DNA from: an uncultured Novosphingobium sp.
GTDB lineage: Bacteria; Pseudomonadota; Alphaproteobacteria; Sphingomonadales; Sphingomonadaceae
NCBI GenBank assembly: GCA_946886075.1
Contig: CAMPHR010000007.1
Span: 1-64,000 of the forward strand
Direction: 5' to 3'
Length of the DNA: 64,000 nucleotides
Below the pieces are notes generated by a model that was given only the letters and a program-made list of their open reading frames with translations, was not told the DNA's origin and searched no databases. Position numbers and translations under genes: made by a program. Shown here one piece after another: positions 27,147 through 36,279 of this stretch. Positions within the stretch are counted from its first letter, which is position 1. Every line of letters starts with the position of its first letter.

Positions 27147-28213
27147 GACCGGATGGCGGGGCCGGGGTCGGCGTGGTCACGCTCGACCTGGATGATGCGG
27201 CTCAGGTCGCAGCGGCGGACGCCTTTGTAAAGGGCATGGCGGACGGAACGCCTTTCCACCGGCCTGCCTGGATCAAGGCTATCGAGCGCGGGACCGGAAA
27301 CCGAGCGCATATGCTGGCCATGGTGGCTTCGTCCGGGCAGATCGCGGGGATTTTGCCGCTGACCCACATGAAAAGCCGCTTGTTTGGGGAAGCGCTGGTA
27401 TCTTCGGGCTTTGCCGTCGATGGTGGCATATTGGCGAGCGATCCTGTGGTTGCATCCGCGCTCGCCAGCGCTGCCGAACGGCTTGCGCGCGATCGCGGAG
27501 TGAGCTCGGTCGAACTGCGCGGCGGGCCCTCGCCCGGCGAAGGCTGGAGCATTCATGAGGGGAGCCATCTGGGCTTCGTCCGCCCGATCGCGGCAGATGA
27601 TGAGACTGAGCTGCTCGCCGTGCCGCGCAAGCATCGGGCCGAGTTGCGCAAGGCGTTGGCCAACCCGGCGCTTCGTATCGAAGTTGGGCGCGACGAGGGG
27701 CTCCAGCGCGTGCATTATGACGTTTATGCACAGAGCGTGCGTAATCTCGGCACGCCTGTATTTCCTAAGCGCCTGTTCCGCGAAGTGCTGAAGGCGTTCG
27801 GCGAGGATGCCGACATATTGATGGTCTATGAGGGCGATCGACCGGTGTCGGGGGTGCTGACCCTGTATCATCAGGGACGGGTCATGCCATTCTGGGGCGG
27901 CGGCGTGGCCGATGCCCGGCGGCTGCGGTCCAACGAACTGATGTATTACCGGCTGATGGGTCGTGGCCGGGCGCGCGGCATGCGGCTGTTCGACTTTGGC
28001 CGGTCCAAGACAGGAAGCGGGCAGGCCGCGTGGAAAAAGAGCTTCGGCTTCGATCCGGTGCCGCTTGCCTATCATAGCTGGTCGGCAACGGGGGAGCGGC
28101 GCGACATCAACCCAAACAGCGCGCAATATCAGCGGCGCGTGGAGATGTGGAAGAAGCTGCCGCTGCCCCTCGCGAACCTGATCGGGCCGCTGATTTCGCG
28201 GGGGCTGGGATGA
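27143..28213 (+). CDS. FemAB family protein, XrtA-associated
   Basis: A 356-residue FemAB/GNAT-like acyltransferase (TIGR03019 type). Recognisable stretches are PFHRPAWIKAIERGTGN, LPLTHMKSRLFGEALVSSGFAVDGG, VPRKHRAELRKALAN and FDFGRSKTGSGQAAWKKSFGF. FemAB proteins transfer aminoacyl or similar groups; in this locus the target is presumably the polysaccharide or a carrier-bound sugar. It is the second such fold in the locus, the first being at 16428. ATG 27143 overlaps the deacetylase stop; the frame is open further upstream but only as a shadow. Confidence 0.9.
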   Translation: MRPDGGAGVGVVTLDLDDAAQVAAADAFVKGMADGTPFHRPAWIKAIERGTGNRAHMLAMVASSGQIAGILPLTHMKSRLFGEALVSSGFAVDGGILASDPVVASALASAAERLARDRGVSSVELRGGPSPGEGWSIHEGSHLGFVRPIAADDETELLAVPRKHRAELRKALANPALRIEVGRDEGLQRVHYDVYAQSVRNLGTPVFPKRLFREVLKAFGEDADILMVYEGDRPVSGVLTLYHQGRVMPFWGGGVADARRLRSNELMYYRLMGRGRARGMRLFDFGRSKTGSGQAAWKKSFGFDPVPLAYHSWSATGERRDINPNSAQYQRRVEMWKKLPLPLANLIGPLISRGLG

Positions 28214-29439
28214 AGGGAGAGATTCTGTTCCTCTGCCATCGCATCCCCTTTCCACCCGATCGCGGGGACAAGATACGATCCTATCACATATTGAAGCGGC
28301 TGGCGGAGATCGCGCCGGTGCATGTCGGCTGCTTTGCCGATGACGATCGCGACATGAGCTTTGCCCCGGCCATGGCGGAAATGACCACAAGCCAATGCGT
28401 GCTGAAGCGTGACAGGTCGCGGGTCGTTGCGGGACTAACGGGCTTGGTGAAGCGGCAGCCGATGCTGGTGTCGCTGTTCGATGATCCGCGCTTGCATCGA
28501 TGGGTTCTCCAGACTTTGGCGGAGCACCCGATTGCGGCCGTCATGGGATATTCGGTGCAGATGGCGCATTTCGTGCCTGCTCTGCCCGAAGCTGTCCGCT
28601 TCGTGATGGACTTTGTCGATTTCGACTCTGCCAAATATGCGAGCTATGGCGCTGCGGGCGGTGGCCCCATGGCTTGGATCAACCGGCGCGAGGGTCGGGT
28701 GCTGCTGGACTTCGAGCGTGCCACCGCCGCGCGCGCTGATGTCAGTGTGTTCGTCAGTGAAGCGGAAGCGGCGCTGTTCCGGCAGGTCACCGGGCTGGAC
28801 GCGGCGCGGGTCACCGGCGTCGAGAATGGCGTTGCGCTGGATTATTTCGATCCGGCGGGCGAGTTCGATCCGATTGCGCGATCGGGAGGCTCGCTTATCG
28901 TCTTCACGGGGCAGATGGATTATCGCCCGAATGTCGAAGCGGTAGATAGCTTCGCGCGTGAGACCTTACCGGCCTTGCGCGTCCGGCATCCGGATGCATG
29001 CTTTGCTATTGTCGGGCGCAGTCCCGTTCCGCAGGTTAGGGCGCTGGCGCAGCTGCCGGGCGTGATCGTGACTGGCGCGGTGCCGGATGTTCGCGGCTGG
29101 CTGGCGGCGGCGGATGTCGTGGTCGCGCCGCTGCGCATCGCTCGCGGTATCCAGAATAAGGTGCTGGAGGCGATGGCGATGGCGCGGCCGGTGGTCGCGT
29201 CACCGCAGGCAGCCGAAGGCATCGATGCGCAGAATGGCGTGCATTTCCTCATCGCGGCTGATCCGGCCGACGAGGTTGAGAAGATTTCCGGCCTGCTCGC
29301 TGACGCGGAGTGGGCGCGGCGCCTTGGCATAGCGGCTCGTTCGCGGGTGGAGCAACGCTATCGCTGGTCGGAAACGTTGCAGGCTTTGCCGGAGATGCTG
29401 TTCGGTCCTGCGCCAGCGACAGGCATCCTCGCGGCATGA
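28210..29439 (+). CDS. Glycosyltransferase, PEP-CTERM/XrtA system (GT4)
   Basis: A 409-residue GT-B glycosyltransferase (TIGR03087 type). The N-terminal domain starts MKGEILFLCHRIPFPPDRGDKIRSYH with the family-typical PFPPDRGDKIR. The C-terminal domain contains VFTGQMDYRPNVEAV, a nucleotide-sugar-binding region with VVVAPLRIARGIQNKVLEAMAMARPVV and the E-x7-E-like element. It adds a sugar to the growing repeat unit in the cytosol. ATGA overlap on both sides places it firmly in the operon. Confidence 0.92.
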   Translation: MKGEILFLCHRIPFPPDRGDKIRSYHILKRLAEIAPVHVGCFADDDRDMSFAPAMAEMTTSQCVLKRDRSRVVAGLTGLVKRQPMLVSLFDDPRLHRWVLQTLAEHPIAAVMGYSVQMAHFVPALPEAVRFVMDFVDFDSAKYASYGAAGGGPMAWINRREGRVLLDFERATAARADVSVFVSEAEAALFRQVTGLDAARVTGVENGVALDYFDPAGEFDPIARSGGSLIVFTGQMDYRPNVEAVDSFARETLPALRVRHPDACFAIVGRSPVPQVRALAQLPGVIVTGAVPDVRGWLAAADVVVAPLRIARGIQNKVLEAMAMARPVVASPQAAEGIDAQNGVHFLIAADPADEVEKISGLLADAEWARRLGIAARSRVEQRYRWSETLQALPEMLFGPAPATGILAA

Positions 29440-30971
29440 CCGAGAAGATGCTGCCTTTGCCTCACGTCCGCAGCTATGCCGTGGAAGGATGGCGCGGGCA
29501 TCTTGCGGCGCTTGGCATTGTCGTTTTCCTGATCCTGACGCTGTTTCACCGCGATGCGGCGGGGATGGTTTCGATCTGGTGGAACGCCTCCACTTTCGGC
29601 CATTGCCTTTTCATCCCGTTCCTGATTGCCTGGTTGGTTCAGCAGAGGCTTCCCGGGCTGCGGCAGCTTCAGCCTGTCGCCTGGGCTCACGGACTGATTT
29701 GGATGGCGCTGGGCGCCTTCGCCTGGCTCCTTGGAGCAGCGGCAGGCGTCGCACTGTTCCGTCATGCTGCCCTCATCCTGATGTTGCAAGGGAGCGTCAT
29801 CTCGCTGCTCGGCCCGGCCGTGGCGAGGGCGCTGCTGTTCCCGCTCTTTTACGCCTTCTTCATGGTGCCAGTGGGGGAGGAATTGGTCGCACCGCTGCAA
29901 TTGATCACGGCGCGACTTTGCATGGTTTTTCTCGGCATCGTCGGACTGCCCGCGCATCTCGACGGCATCTTCATAACCACGCCGACCGGCTATTTCCGGG
30001 TGGCGGAGGCCTGCTCAGGCGCGAAGTTCGTCATCGCGATGACAGCCTACGGTGTCTTGGTCTGCAATGTCTGCTTCTCTAGCTGGGCACGCCGCATCCT
30101 GTTCATGGCCGGTGCTCTGCTGCTTGCGGTGCTGGCCAATGGGCTGCGCGCGTTCGCGACCATTTGGATGGCGCATCTGACCAGTATCGAGGTCGCTGTC
30201 GGCTTTGACCATGTCATGTACGGCTGGGTCTTCTTCGCGATCATAATGACGGTGGTGATGGCTGCCGCCTGGCCCTTTTTCGATCGACGGCCGGGCGATC
30301 CATGGTTTGATCCCGCCCGGCTCGCACAGCCCGGACGTGGCCGCTTCTCACTCCTCGTCGCAGCCGGTTTGACGAGTGCGTTGGCGCTTGCCGCCCCCCT
30401 CTGGCTGATCGTGAGTGCGGCGGCGAGCGAGCCGCTTCCGGGTGCGCTGAGCTTGCCTGCTGTCAAGGGTTGGGCACTGACGTCCGAGCAGCCCCATCAC
30501 CCCTGGATGCCGCGATTCGATGGGACGGACTATCTGGTCCTCGGGCGTTACCGGAATGCGGCTGGGGATGTGGTCGATCTCGCCATCGCCAGTTTCGACC
30601 GGCAGGATGAAGGGCGCGAACTGGTTGGCTTCGCGCAGGGCGCCGCCAATCCTGACCAGCGCTGGTCATGGTCTTCGCCAGCGCCCGCTCCCGCAGATGC
30701 TCTGGGAGAGCAGCTGACCGCCCCCGGTCCGGTGGTCCGCCACGCCGTCAGCTTTTATAAGGTGGGAGGCGCCCCCGTCACGGGCAGCGCGCCGCGCGTG
30801 AAGATCGACACGATGCTGGCCAGGCTGCTTGGCCGTGACCAGCGTGCCGCCGCCATCATCGTCTCCGCCGAAGAGCGGCAGGGCAGGTCTGCCGACGCTG
30901 CTATCGCCCGGTTTTTGCAAGATATTGGCGATGTGAAGGATTTGGCTGACCGCAGCCTCGGCATCCGCTAA
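29436..30971 (+). CDS. xrtA: Exosortase A fused to EpsI-like domain
   Basis: A 511-residue integral membrane transpeptidase that recognises and processes PEP-CTERM proteins. About eight membrane segments fill residues 20-300. The catalytic residues are visible: Cys193 in VAEACSGAKF, Arg238 in LANGLRAF and His259 in FDHVMYGW. From about residue 320 a further membrane segment leads to a periplasmic EpsI/DUF3485-like domain (VKGWALTSEQPHHPWMP), often a separate gene (epsI) elsewhere. No PEP-CTERM substrate gene is in the window. ATGA overlap with the glycosyltransferase. Confidence 0.95.
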   Translation: MTEKMLPLPHVRSYAVEGWRGHLAALGIVVFLILTLFHRDAAGMVSIWWNASTFGHCLFIPFLIAWLVQQRLPGLRQLQPVAWAHGLIWMALGAFAWLLGAAAGVALFRHAALILMLQGSVISLLGPAVARALLFPLFYAFFMVPVGEELVAPLQLITARLCMVFLGIVGLPAHLDGIFITTPTGYFRVAEACSGAKFVIAMTAYGVLVCNVCFSSWARRILFMAGALLLAVLANGLRAFATIWMAHLTSIEVAVGFDHVMYGWVFFAIIMTVVMAAAWPFFDRRPGDPWFDPARLAQPGRGRFSLLVAAGLTSALALAAPLWLIVSAAASEPLPGALSLPAVKGWALTSEQPHHPWMPRFDGTDYLVLGRYRNAAGDVVDLAIASFDRQDEGRELVGFAQGAANPDQRWSWSSPAPAPADALGEQLTAPGPVVRHAVSFYKVGGAPVTGSAPRVKIDTMLARLLGRDQRAAAIIVSAEERQGRSADAAIARFLQDIGDVKDLADRSLGIR

Positions 30972-30982
30972 AGCCCGTTCGC

Positions 30983-32878
30983 ATGTGCGGGGTAGCGGGC
31001 ATCTTCCATCTTGAAACGGCGAAGCCGGTCGATCCCGCGCGGGTTCGCGCCATGCTGGACGTGATGCCACATCGCGGGCCGGACGGCAGCGGTGTCTGGA
31101 CAGCGCCCGGCGTTGGGCTGGGCCATGTGCGACTGTCCATCATCGACCTTGGCGGCGGCGCGCAGCCCATGCTGACCGAGGATGAGAGCCTTGCCGTCAC
31201 TTTCAATGGCGAGATCTATAATTTCGCCGAGGTTCGCGCGGAGCTGGAGGCGAAAGGTCATATATTCCGCACCGACAGCGATACCGAAGTTATCCTGCAT
31301 GGCTATCGCCAGTGGGGCGAGGCCTGCGTCGAGCGGTTCCATGGCATGTTCGCCTTTGCCCTGTTCGATGCGCGGGCGCAGTCGCTGTGGCTGGTGCGCG
31401 ACCGGCTGGGGGTGAAGCCGCTCCATTATGCGCAGCTTTCGGATGGAAGCCTGATTTTTGGGTCTGAGCTCAAGAGCCTGCTTGCCCACCCGCTGCTGCG
31501 CCGCGCGCCGGATCTTGCGGCGGTCGAGGATTTCATGGCCTATGGCTATGTGCCCGATGACGCCTGCATTGTTGCTGGCGTGCGCAAGTTGGGCGCAGGC
31601 CATACGCTGCGGCTGGTGCGGGGGCGGCCGGTGCCGCAGCCGCAGCGCTATTGGGATATAAGTTTCTCCGAACGTAGCAAGGCAAGGCCCGAGGCGCTGG
31701 AAGAAGAGTTGGTCGCATTGATGCGGCAGGCGGTCCGCTCGCGCATGGTGTCCGATGTGCCGCTCGGCGCATTCCTCTCCGGGGGTGTGGATAGCTCCAG
31801 CGTGGTCGCGCTGATGGCCGAGGCTTCCAATCAGGCGGTCAAGACCTGCACCATCGGCTTCGATGTCGCCAGCCTGGATGAGACGGCCTTTGCCGACCGG
31901 ATCGCCCGGCGCTTCGCGACCGATCATCGCACGCGGATTGTATCGCCCGACGACTATGGGTTGATCGATACGCTCGCCTATCATTTCGACGAGCCGTTTG
32001 CCGACGCGTCCGCACTTCCCACCTATCGGGTCTGCGAACTGGCGCGGGAGAAAGTGACGGTCGCCTTGTCGGGCGACGGTGCCGATGAAGCCTTTGCCGG
32101 ATATCGCCGCCATCGTTTCCAGATGCAGGGGGAGCGCGTGCGCAGCCTCATCCCCGCGTCAGTGCGCGAACCGCTGTTCGGCACCTTGGGTCGTTGGTAT
32201 CCCAAGGCCGATTGGGCGCCCCGGCCGCTGCGAGCGAAGTCGACCTTCCTCGAACTGGCGGGCGAAGGGAGCGAAGCCTATGCCGCCTCCGTCAGCGTCA
32301 CGCCCCATGCCCTGCGACAGCGGCTATTCAGCCAGGATATGCGCAGCCGCCTTGGCGCCTATCGGGCGGAGGATCGCTATGTCCGCGCGATGGCGCAGGC
32401 GCCTGCGCGTGACCCGCTGGACCGGGCGCAATATGCGGACATTCACATCTGGTTGCCCGGCGACATCCTGACCAAGACAGACAGGATGAGCATGGCGGTG
32501 GGTCTGGAGGCGCGCGAACCGTTGCTCGACCACCGGCTGGTGGAGTTTGCTGCCCGCCTGCCGGTCGCCCAGCGCATCCGGGGCAATAGCGGCAAATATC
32601 TGATGAAGAAGGCGATGGAGCCTTACCTGCCGCACGATATTCTTTATCGCCAGAAAATGGGCTTCGTCACGCCGATCAGCAGCTGGTTTCGAGGGGCCTT
32701 GGCCGGTGAGGCGAGCGCCATTGCGGGTGGGTCGGCATTGGCGCGGACGGGATGGTTCGATGCCAAGACGCTTGGACGCATCGCGGCCGACCACAAGTCG
32801 GGGATGGCCGATCATGGCCGCTTGCTCTGGCAATTGCTGATGCTGGACAAATCGCTGACCCGTCTGTTTGGCCTTTGA
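30983..32878 (+). CDS. Asparagine synthetase-like amidotransferase, XrtA-associated
   Basis: A 631-residue glutamine-dependent amidotransferase (TIGR03108 type). It starts MCGVAGIF, so Cys2 becomes the N-terminal nucleophile of the class II glutaminase domain (to about residue 200; HRGPDGSG and FNGEIYN visible). The synthetase domain has the PP-loop LSGGVDSSSVVALM and GDGADEAFAGYRRHR. It would amidate a carboxyl group using glutamine and ATP, perhaps an amino acid or uronic acid of the polysaccharide. It lies eleven bases after xrtA. Confidence 0.93.
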   Translation: MCGVAGIFHLETAKPVDPARVRAMLDVMPHRGPDGSGVWTAPGVGLGHVRLSIIDLGGGAQPMLTEDESLAVTFNGEIYNFAEVRAELEAKGHIFRTDSDTEVILHGYRQWGEACVERFHGMFAFALFDARAQSLWLVRDRLGVKPLHYAQLSDGSLIFGSELKSLLAHPLLRRAPDLAAVEDFMAYGYVPDDACIVAGVRKLGAGHTLRLVRGRPVPQPQRYWDISFSERSKARPEALEEELVALMRQAVRSRMVSDVPLGAFLSGGVDSSSVVALMAEASNQAVKTCTIGFDVASLDETAFADRIARRFATDHRTRIVSPDDYGLIDTLAYHFDEPFADASALPTYRVCELAREKVTVALSGDGADEAFAGYRRHRFQMQGERVRSLIPASVREPLFGTLGRWYPKADWAPRPLRAKSTFLELAGEGSEAYAASVSVTPHALRQRLFSQDMRSRLGAYRAEDRYVRAMAQAPARDPLDRAQYADIHIWLPGDILTKTDRMSMAVGLEAREPLLDHRLVEFAARLPVAQRIRGNSGKYLMKKAMEPYLPHDILYRQKMGFVTPISSWFRGALAGEASAIAGGSALARTGWFDAKTLGRIAADHKSGMADHGRLLWQLLMLDKSLTRLFGL

Positions 32879-32981
32879 CCCTGCGCAAGCGGCTATCCAA
32901 GAGGCTCTTTTACGCAGGCCCTTGCAAGCCAGCGCCGCCGGTGCCAACGGGGCGAGCGGGTCAAGGGCAAGCAGGACGCAA

Positions 32982-34331
32982 GTGACAGTTTCGAAGGAAA
33001 TCGTTCGAGCGCGGCTCTATCTGCTATGCCTCCTGGGAGACCTGGCGGGGCTGTTCCTGTCGTTCCTGTTGGCGAACTGGCTGGTGCTGGGTGCGCTGCT
33101 CGGCGAGCCGGGCAAGCCGCATGGCCTCGTCATGTTCGCGATGGTCGCGCCGCTCTATATTTTGCTGGCGGTGCAGGGTGGTGCTTACGGCATCCACATG
33201 CTGGACGATATCCGGCGCGGCATTTTTCGCGGGTTGCTGGCGTTGGCGCAGGCGGCATTGCTGATGCTGCTGATGGTTTATCTTGGCAAAATCGCCGAGC
33301 AGCTTTCCCGTTTGACCTTCATCACCGGCCTTGGCTTTGCCGCCGTGAGCGTGGCGCTGGTGCGGCTGGCGATCGCCCGGCTTGGCGCACGTTTGCTGGG
33401 AGAGGTGCCGCACCTTACCGCCGTAATCCGGGACGGCGTGGACATCGAAACCGGTCCCCACATGGAGGTGATCGACGCGGCCGCTGCGCAGCTTCACCCC
33501 GAGCGCCACGATGCCGACATGGCGGCGCGGCTTGCAGCAGCGGTCGGCATGGCGGAGCGGGTCATCGTCGCATGTCCAATGGAGCGCATGACCGATTGGT
33601 CGGTGGCGTTGAAATCGCTGTCCGCACGCGGTGAGATCGTGGTCCCCGAACTGCTGCGCTTCGCACCCGCGCGCGTCGATGAATTTGACGGGCAGCCCAC
33701 GATCATCGTCGCTGGCGGCCCCTTTCAGTTTCGGGACCGCATCATCAAGCGGATTTTCGACATTGTCGTCGCGACCGCTGCGACCTTGGCACTTTCGCCG
33801 GTGCTGATGGCTGCTGCTCTAGCGGTAAAGCTGACGAGCCCGGGTCCGGTCCTGTTCAAGCAGCCCCGCATCGGCCGCGACGCCCGACCGTTCAACATCT
33901 ACAAGTTCCGGTCGATGCGGATCGAGGCAGCCGATCACAAGGCCGACAAGCTGACGGCGCGCGATGACGACCGGGTGACATCGGTGGGGCGCTTCCTCCG
34001 CCGCACAAGCATTGATGAACTGCCGCAGCTATTCAACGTGCTGCGCGGCGACATGAGCATCGTGGGGCCGCGCCCGCATGCCGCAGCGGCCAAGGCGGGG
34101 GACAGCCTCTATTGGGAAGTCGATGACCGTTATTGGGAACGGCACTGCATCAAACCGGGCATGACCGGCCTTGCGCAGGTGCGCGGCCATCGCGGGTCGA
34201 CCGATCATCATCAGGACCTGATCGACCGGCTTCAGTCGGACCTTGAATATGTGACGAAATGGTCGATCTGGCGCGACCTGCGCATCATCATGGCGACCAT
34301 TGGCGTGCTAGTGCATCATAAGGCTTATTGA
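32982..34331 (+). CDS. Initiating sugar transferase (undecaprenyl-phosphate hexose-1-P transferase type)
   Basis: A 449-residue polyprenyl-phosphate phosphosugar transferase that starts a repeat unit. Four to five membrane segments occupy residues 10-130. A cytosolic linker follows, then a final reentrant helix and the bacterial sugar transferase domain: [59 protein letters not shown] and [13 protein letters not shown] 32982 is preferred because AGGA lies six bases upstream; a TTG at 32868 would overlap the amidotransferase. A 103-base gap makes an internal promoter possible. Confidence 0.92.
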   Translation: MTVSKEIVRARLYLLCLLGDLAGLFLSFLLANWLVLGALLGEPGKPHGLVMFAMVAPLYILLAVQGGAYGIHMLDDIRRGIFRGLLALAQAALLMLLMVYLGKIAEQLSRLTFITGLGFAAVSVALVRLAIARLGARLLGEVPHLTAVIRDGVDIETGPHMEVIDAAAAQLHPERHDADMAARLAAAVGMAERVIVACPMERMTDWSVALKSLSARGEIVVPELLRFAPARVDEFDGQPTIIVAGGPFQFRDRIIKRIFDIVVATAATLALSPVLMAAALAVKLTSPGPVLFKQPRIGRDARPFNIYKFRSMRIEAADHKADKLTARDDDRVTSVGRFLRRTSIDELPQLFNVLRGDMSIVGPRPHAAAAKAGDSLYWEVDDRYWERHCIKPGMTGLAQVRGHRGSTDHHQDLIDRLQSDLEYVTKWSIWRDLRIIMATIGVLVHHKAY

Positions 34332-35464
34332 TGGGCGGCTTGGATCTGATCCTTGTGCTGGTCCTCGTAGCGTCTTTGGTGGCGTTGCTCTGGCCTTTTC
34401 TCTTCTACCCGCTGATCCTGCGTGCCCTGCCGACGAAGCCCGAAGCACCCCGTGCGGGCGCTGCGCCGTCGGCCTCGCTCCTATTCTGCGCCTATAATGA
34501 AGCGGCGATGATGCCCGAGAAGCTCGCCAATCTCACGATGCTGAAACGTCATCATCCGGATTTGGAGATATTGGCCTTTGATGATGGATCTTCCGACGAG
34601 ACTGCGGCGCTGATCGCGGCGCAGGGTGATCTGGTGACGCTGGTGCGGGGCCCCGGCCGCAGCGGCAAGGCGCATGGCATGAAGCAGCTTGCCGCACGCG
34701 CGCGTGGCGACGTGTTGGTCTTCACCGACGCCAATGTGATGCTGGATGAAGACGCGGTTGCCAATCTTCTCGCCCGCTATGCTGATCCTGAAATTGGCGG
34801 CGTGCTTGGCTCCCTGCATTATGTGGGCGAGGGGGAGAGTGCGACAGCTTCGATCGGGTCGCTCTATTGGCGGATAGAGGAGCGTTTGAAGGACGAGGAA
34901 TCGCGCACCGGCAATGTGCTGGGTGCAGACGGGTCGATCTTTTCCATCCGCCGCAGCCTCTATCCGGTCTTCCCCGACAGCGTGCTTGATGACCTGACCG
35001 TGTCGATGGCGGTAGTGTTCGCAGGCCTGCGATTGGTAAAGGCGAGGGACGTCATCGCCCGGGAAAGGCTGGTCGCGGGCAGGGGCGATGAATATCGGCG
35101 GAAGGTTCGTATTGCCGCCCGAGCATGGCACACGCATCAACATCTTCGTCCTCAGCTTGCGCGCATGGGGGTGCTTGATCGCTTCAAATATGCGTCGCGG
35201 AAGATCGTCAGGTGGTTTGGCGGCGTGTTCATACTGACAGGCGCTGTTGCGGCGCTGCTGCTGGCAATGCGCATGTCGCCGATGCTGGCGCTTGGTGCGG
35301 CGGTGTTTGGCGGGCTCCTGCTGATGCTGGGATTGCGGGCGAGATCGGGGGCATTGGCGTCGGTGACAGATATCCTCATCGCCTATGCCGCCACGATGCA
35401 GGGCGTCGTGAAGGCGATGTCAGGCCGCACTGTGACCGTCTGGAATCCGGCAAAGTCGCGCTGA
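34331..35464 (+). CDS. Membrane glycosyltransferase family 2
   Basis: A 377-residue processive-looking GT2. One N-terminal membrane segment (LILVLVLVASLVALLWPFLFYPLIL) precedes the GT-A domain: ASLLFCAYNEAAMMPEKL, LAFDDGSSDETAALI, the metal-binding TDAN and GADGSIFSIRRSLYP with a following DDLTVSMAV. Two or three membrane segments near residues 300-350 close the protein. It would extend or polymerise the lipid-linked sugar chain at the inner membrane. TGATG overlap with the preceding gene; the TTG three bases earlier is less likely. Confidence 0.88.
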   Translation: MGGLDLILVLVLVASLVALLWPFLFYPLILRALPTKPEAPRAGAAPSASLLFCAYNEAAMMPEKLANLTMLKRHHPDLEILAFDDGSSDETAALIAAQGDLVTLVRGPGRSGKAHGMKQLAARARGDVLVFTDANVMLDEDAVANLLARYADPEIGGVLGSLHYVGEGESATASIGSLYWRIEERLKDEESRTGNVLGADGSIFSIRRSLYPVFPDSVLDDLTVSMAVVFAGLRLVKARDVIARERLVAGRGDEYRRKVRIAARAWHTHQHLRPQLARMGVLDRFKYASRKIVRWFGGVFILTGAVAALLLAMRMSPMLALGAAVFGGLLLMLGLRARSGALASVTDILIAYAATMQGVVKAMSGRTVTVWNPAKSR

Positions 35465-35526
35465 TCCCTCTCGCCAAAGGCGGGGCATCATGTATAGGCC
35501 GTCCCAATGCTGATCGGAGCCAAGGC

Positions 35527-36279
35527 GTGATTACTTTCCAGCGGGTGGCAAAGGCCGTCGGCAAGCATCTGACTCGGACCATGCTTGTCCTGCGCAGGGC
35601 GATGGGCGCGCGCGCAAACCGGGCGTGCCCAGCATGTGGCCAGTCGGTGGTCGGTTTCTTCCGCTATGGTGACAATGCCGAATGGGGTTGCCCCAGCTGT
35701 GGCGCCTCGCCGCGCGAACGGCTGATGAACCACCTGATCGCGGAAAAGGCGCTAACGGTTCCGGAGCATGGGTCGATCCTGCACATGGCGCCTAATGAGG
35801 GCAGCCTTGTACGCCGCTTTTCCGCCGCGGCCGATTATGTGCCTGCCGATCTGGACCCAGCGCGCTACTCTGTTCCGGACATGCGCCAGGTGGACCTGAT
35901 GGCCTTGTCCGACGCCGATCGCTACGACCTTTTCTACGCCAGCCATGTCATGGAGCATGTGCCTGACGATCACGCCGTCCTGCGCAACATCTACCGAGCC
36001 TTGAAGCCCGGTGGCGAAGCCTGGCTGATCGTACCGCTGTGGGACAAGCTGACCGAAGACGGCAGCTTCGACATCCCGCCCCGTGAACGGGAACGGCGAT
36101 TTGGCCAGTGGGACCATGTGCGCCAATATGGGCTGGACTTTGCCGACCGCATCCGGGCCGCAGGTTTCCTGCTGGAAGAGATCGACGCAAGCGGCATTGA
36201 TGCCGATACCCGCCATTTCTTCGCGCTCGACGACCGCCTGTTCCGTGCCCGCAAGCCGGTGGGAAGCGCCGTCCGGTGA
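35527..36279 (+). CDS. SAM-dependent methyltransferase with zinc-ribbon-like N-terminus
   Basis: A 250-residue class I methyltransferase. Two CPxCG knuckles (ACPACGQ and GCPSCGAS) near residues 37-65 resemble a zinc ribbon, followed by SPRERLMNHLIAE. The methyltransferase part has ILHMAPNEGSL in place of motif I, then LFYASHVMEHVPDDHAVLRNIYRALKPGG (motifs IV-V). The GTG at 35527 has GGAG seven bases upstream. It probably methylates a sugar of the repeat unit in the cytosol. A GTGA overlap couples it to the flippase gene. Confidence 0.8.
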   Translation: MITFQRVAKAVGKHLTRTMLVLRRAMGARANRACPACGQSVVGFFRYGDNAEWGCPSCGASPRERLMNHLIAEKALTVPEHGSILHMAPNEGSLVRRFSAAADYVPADLDPARYSVPDMRQVDLMALSDADRYDLFYASHVMEHVPDDHAVLRNIYRALKPGGEAWLIVPLWDKLTEDGSFDIPPRERERRFGQWDHVRQYGLDFADRIRAAGFLLEEIDASGIDADTRHFFALDDRLFRARKPVGSAVR

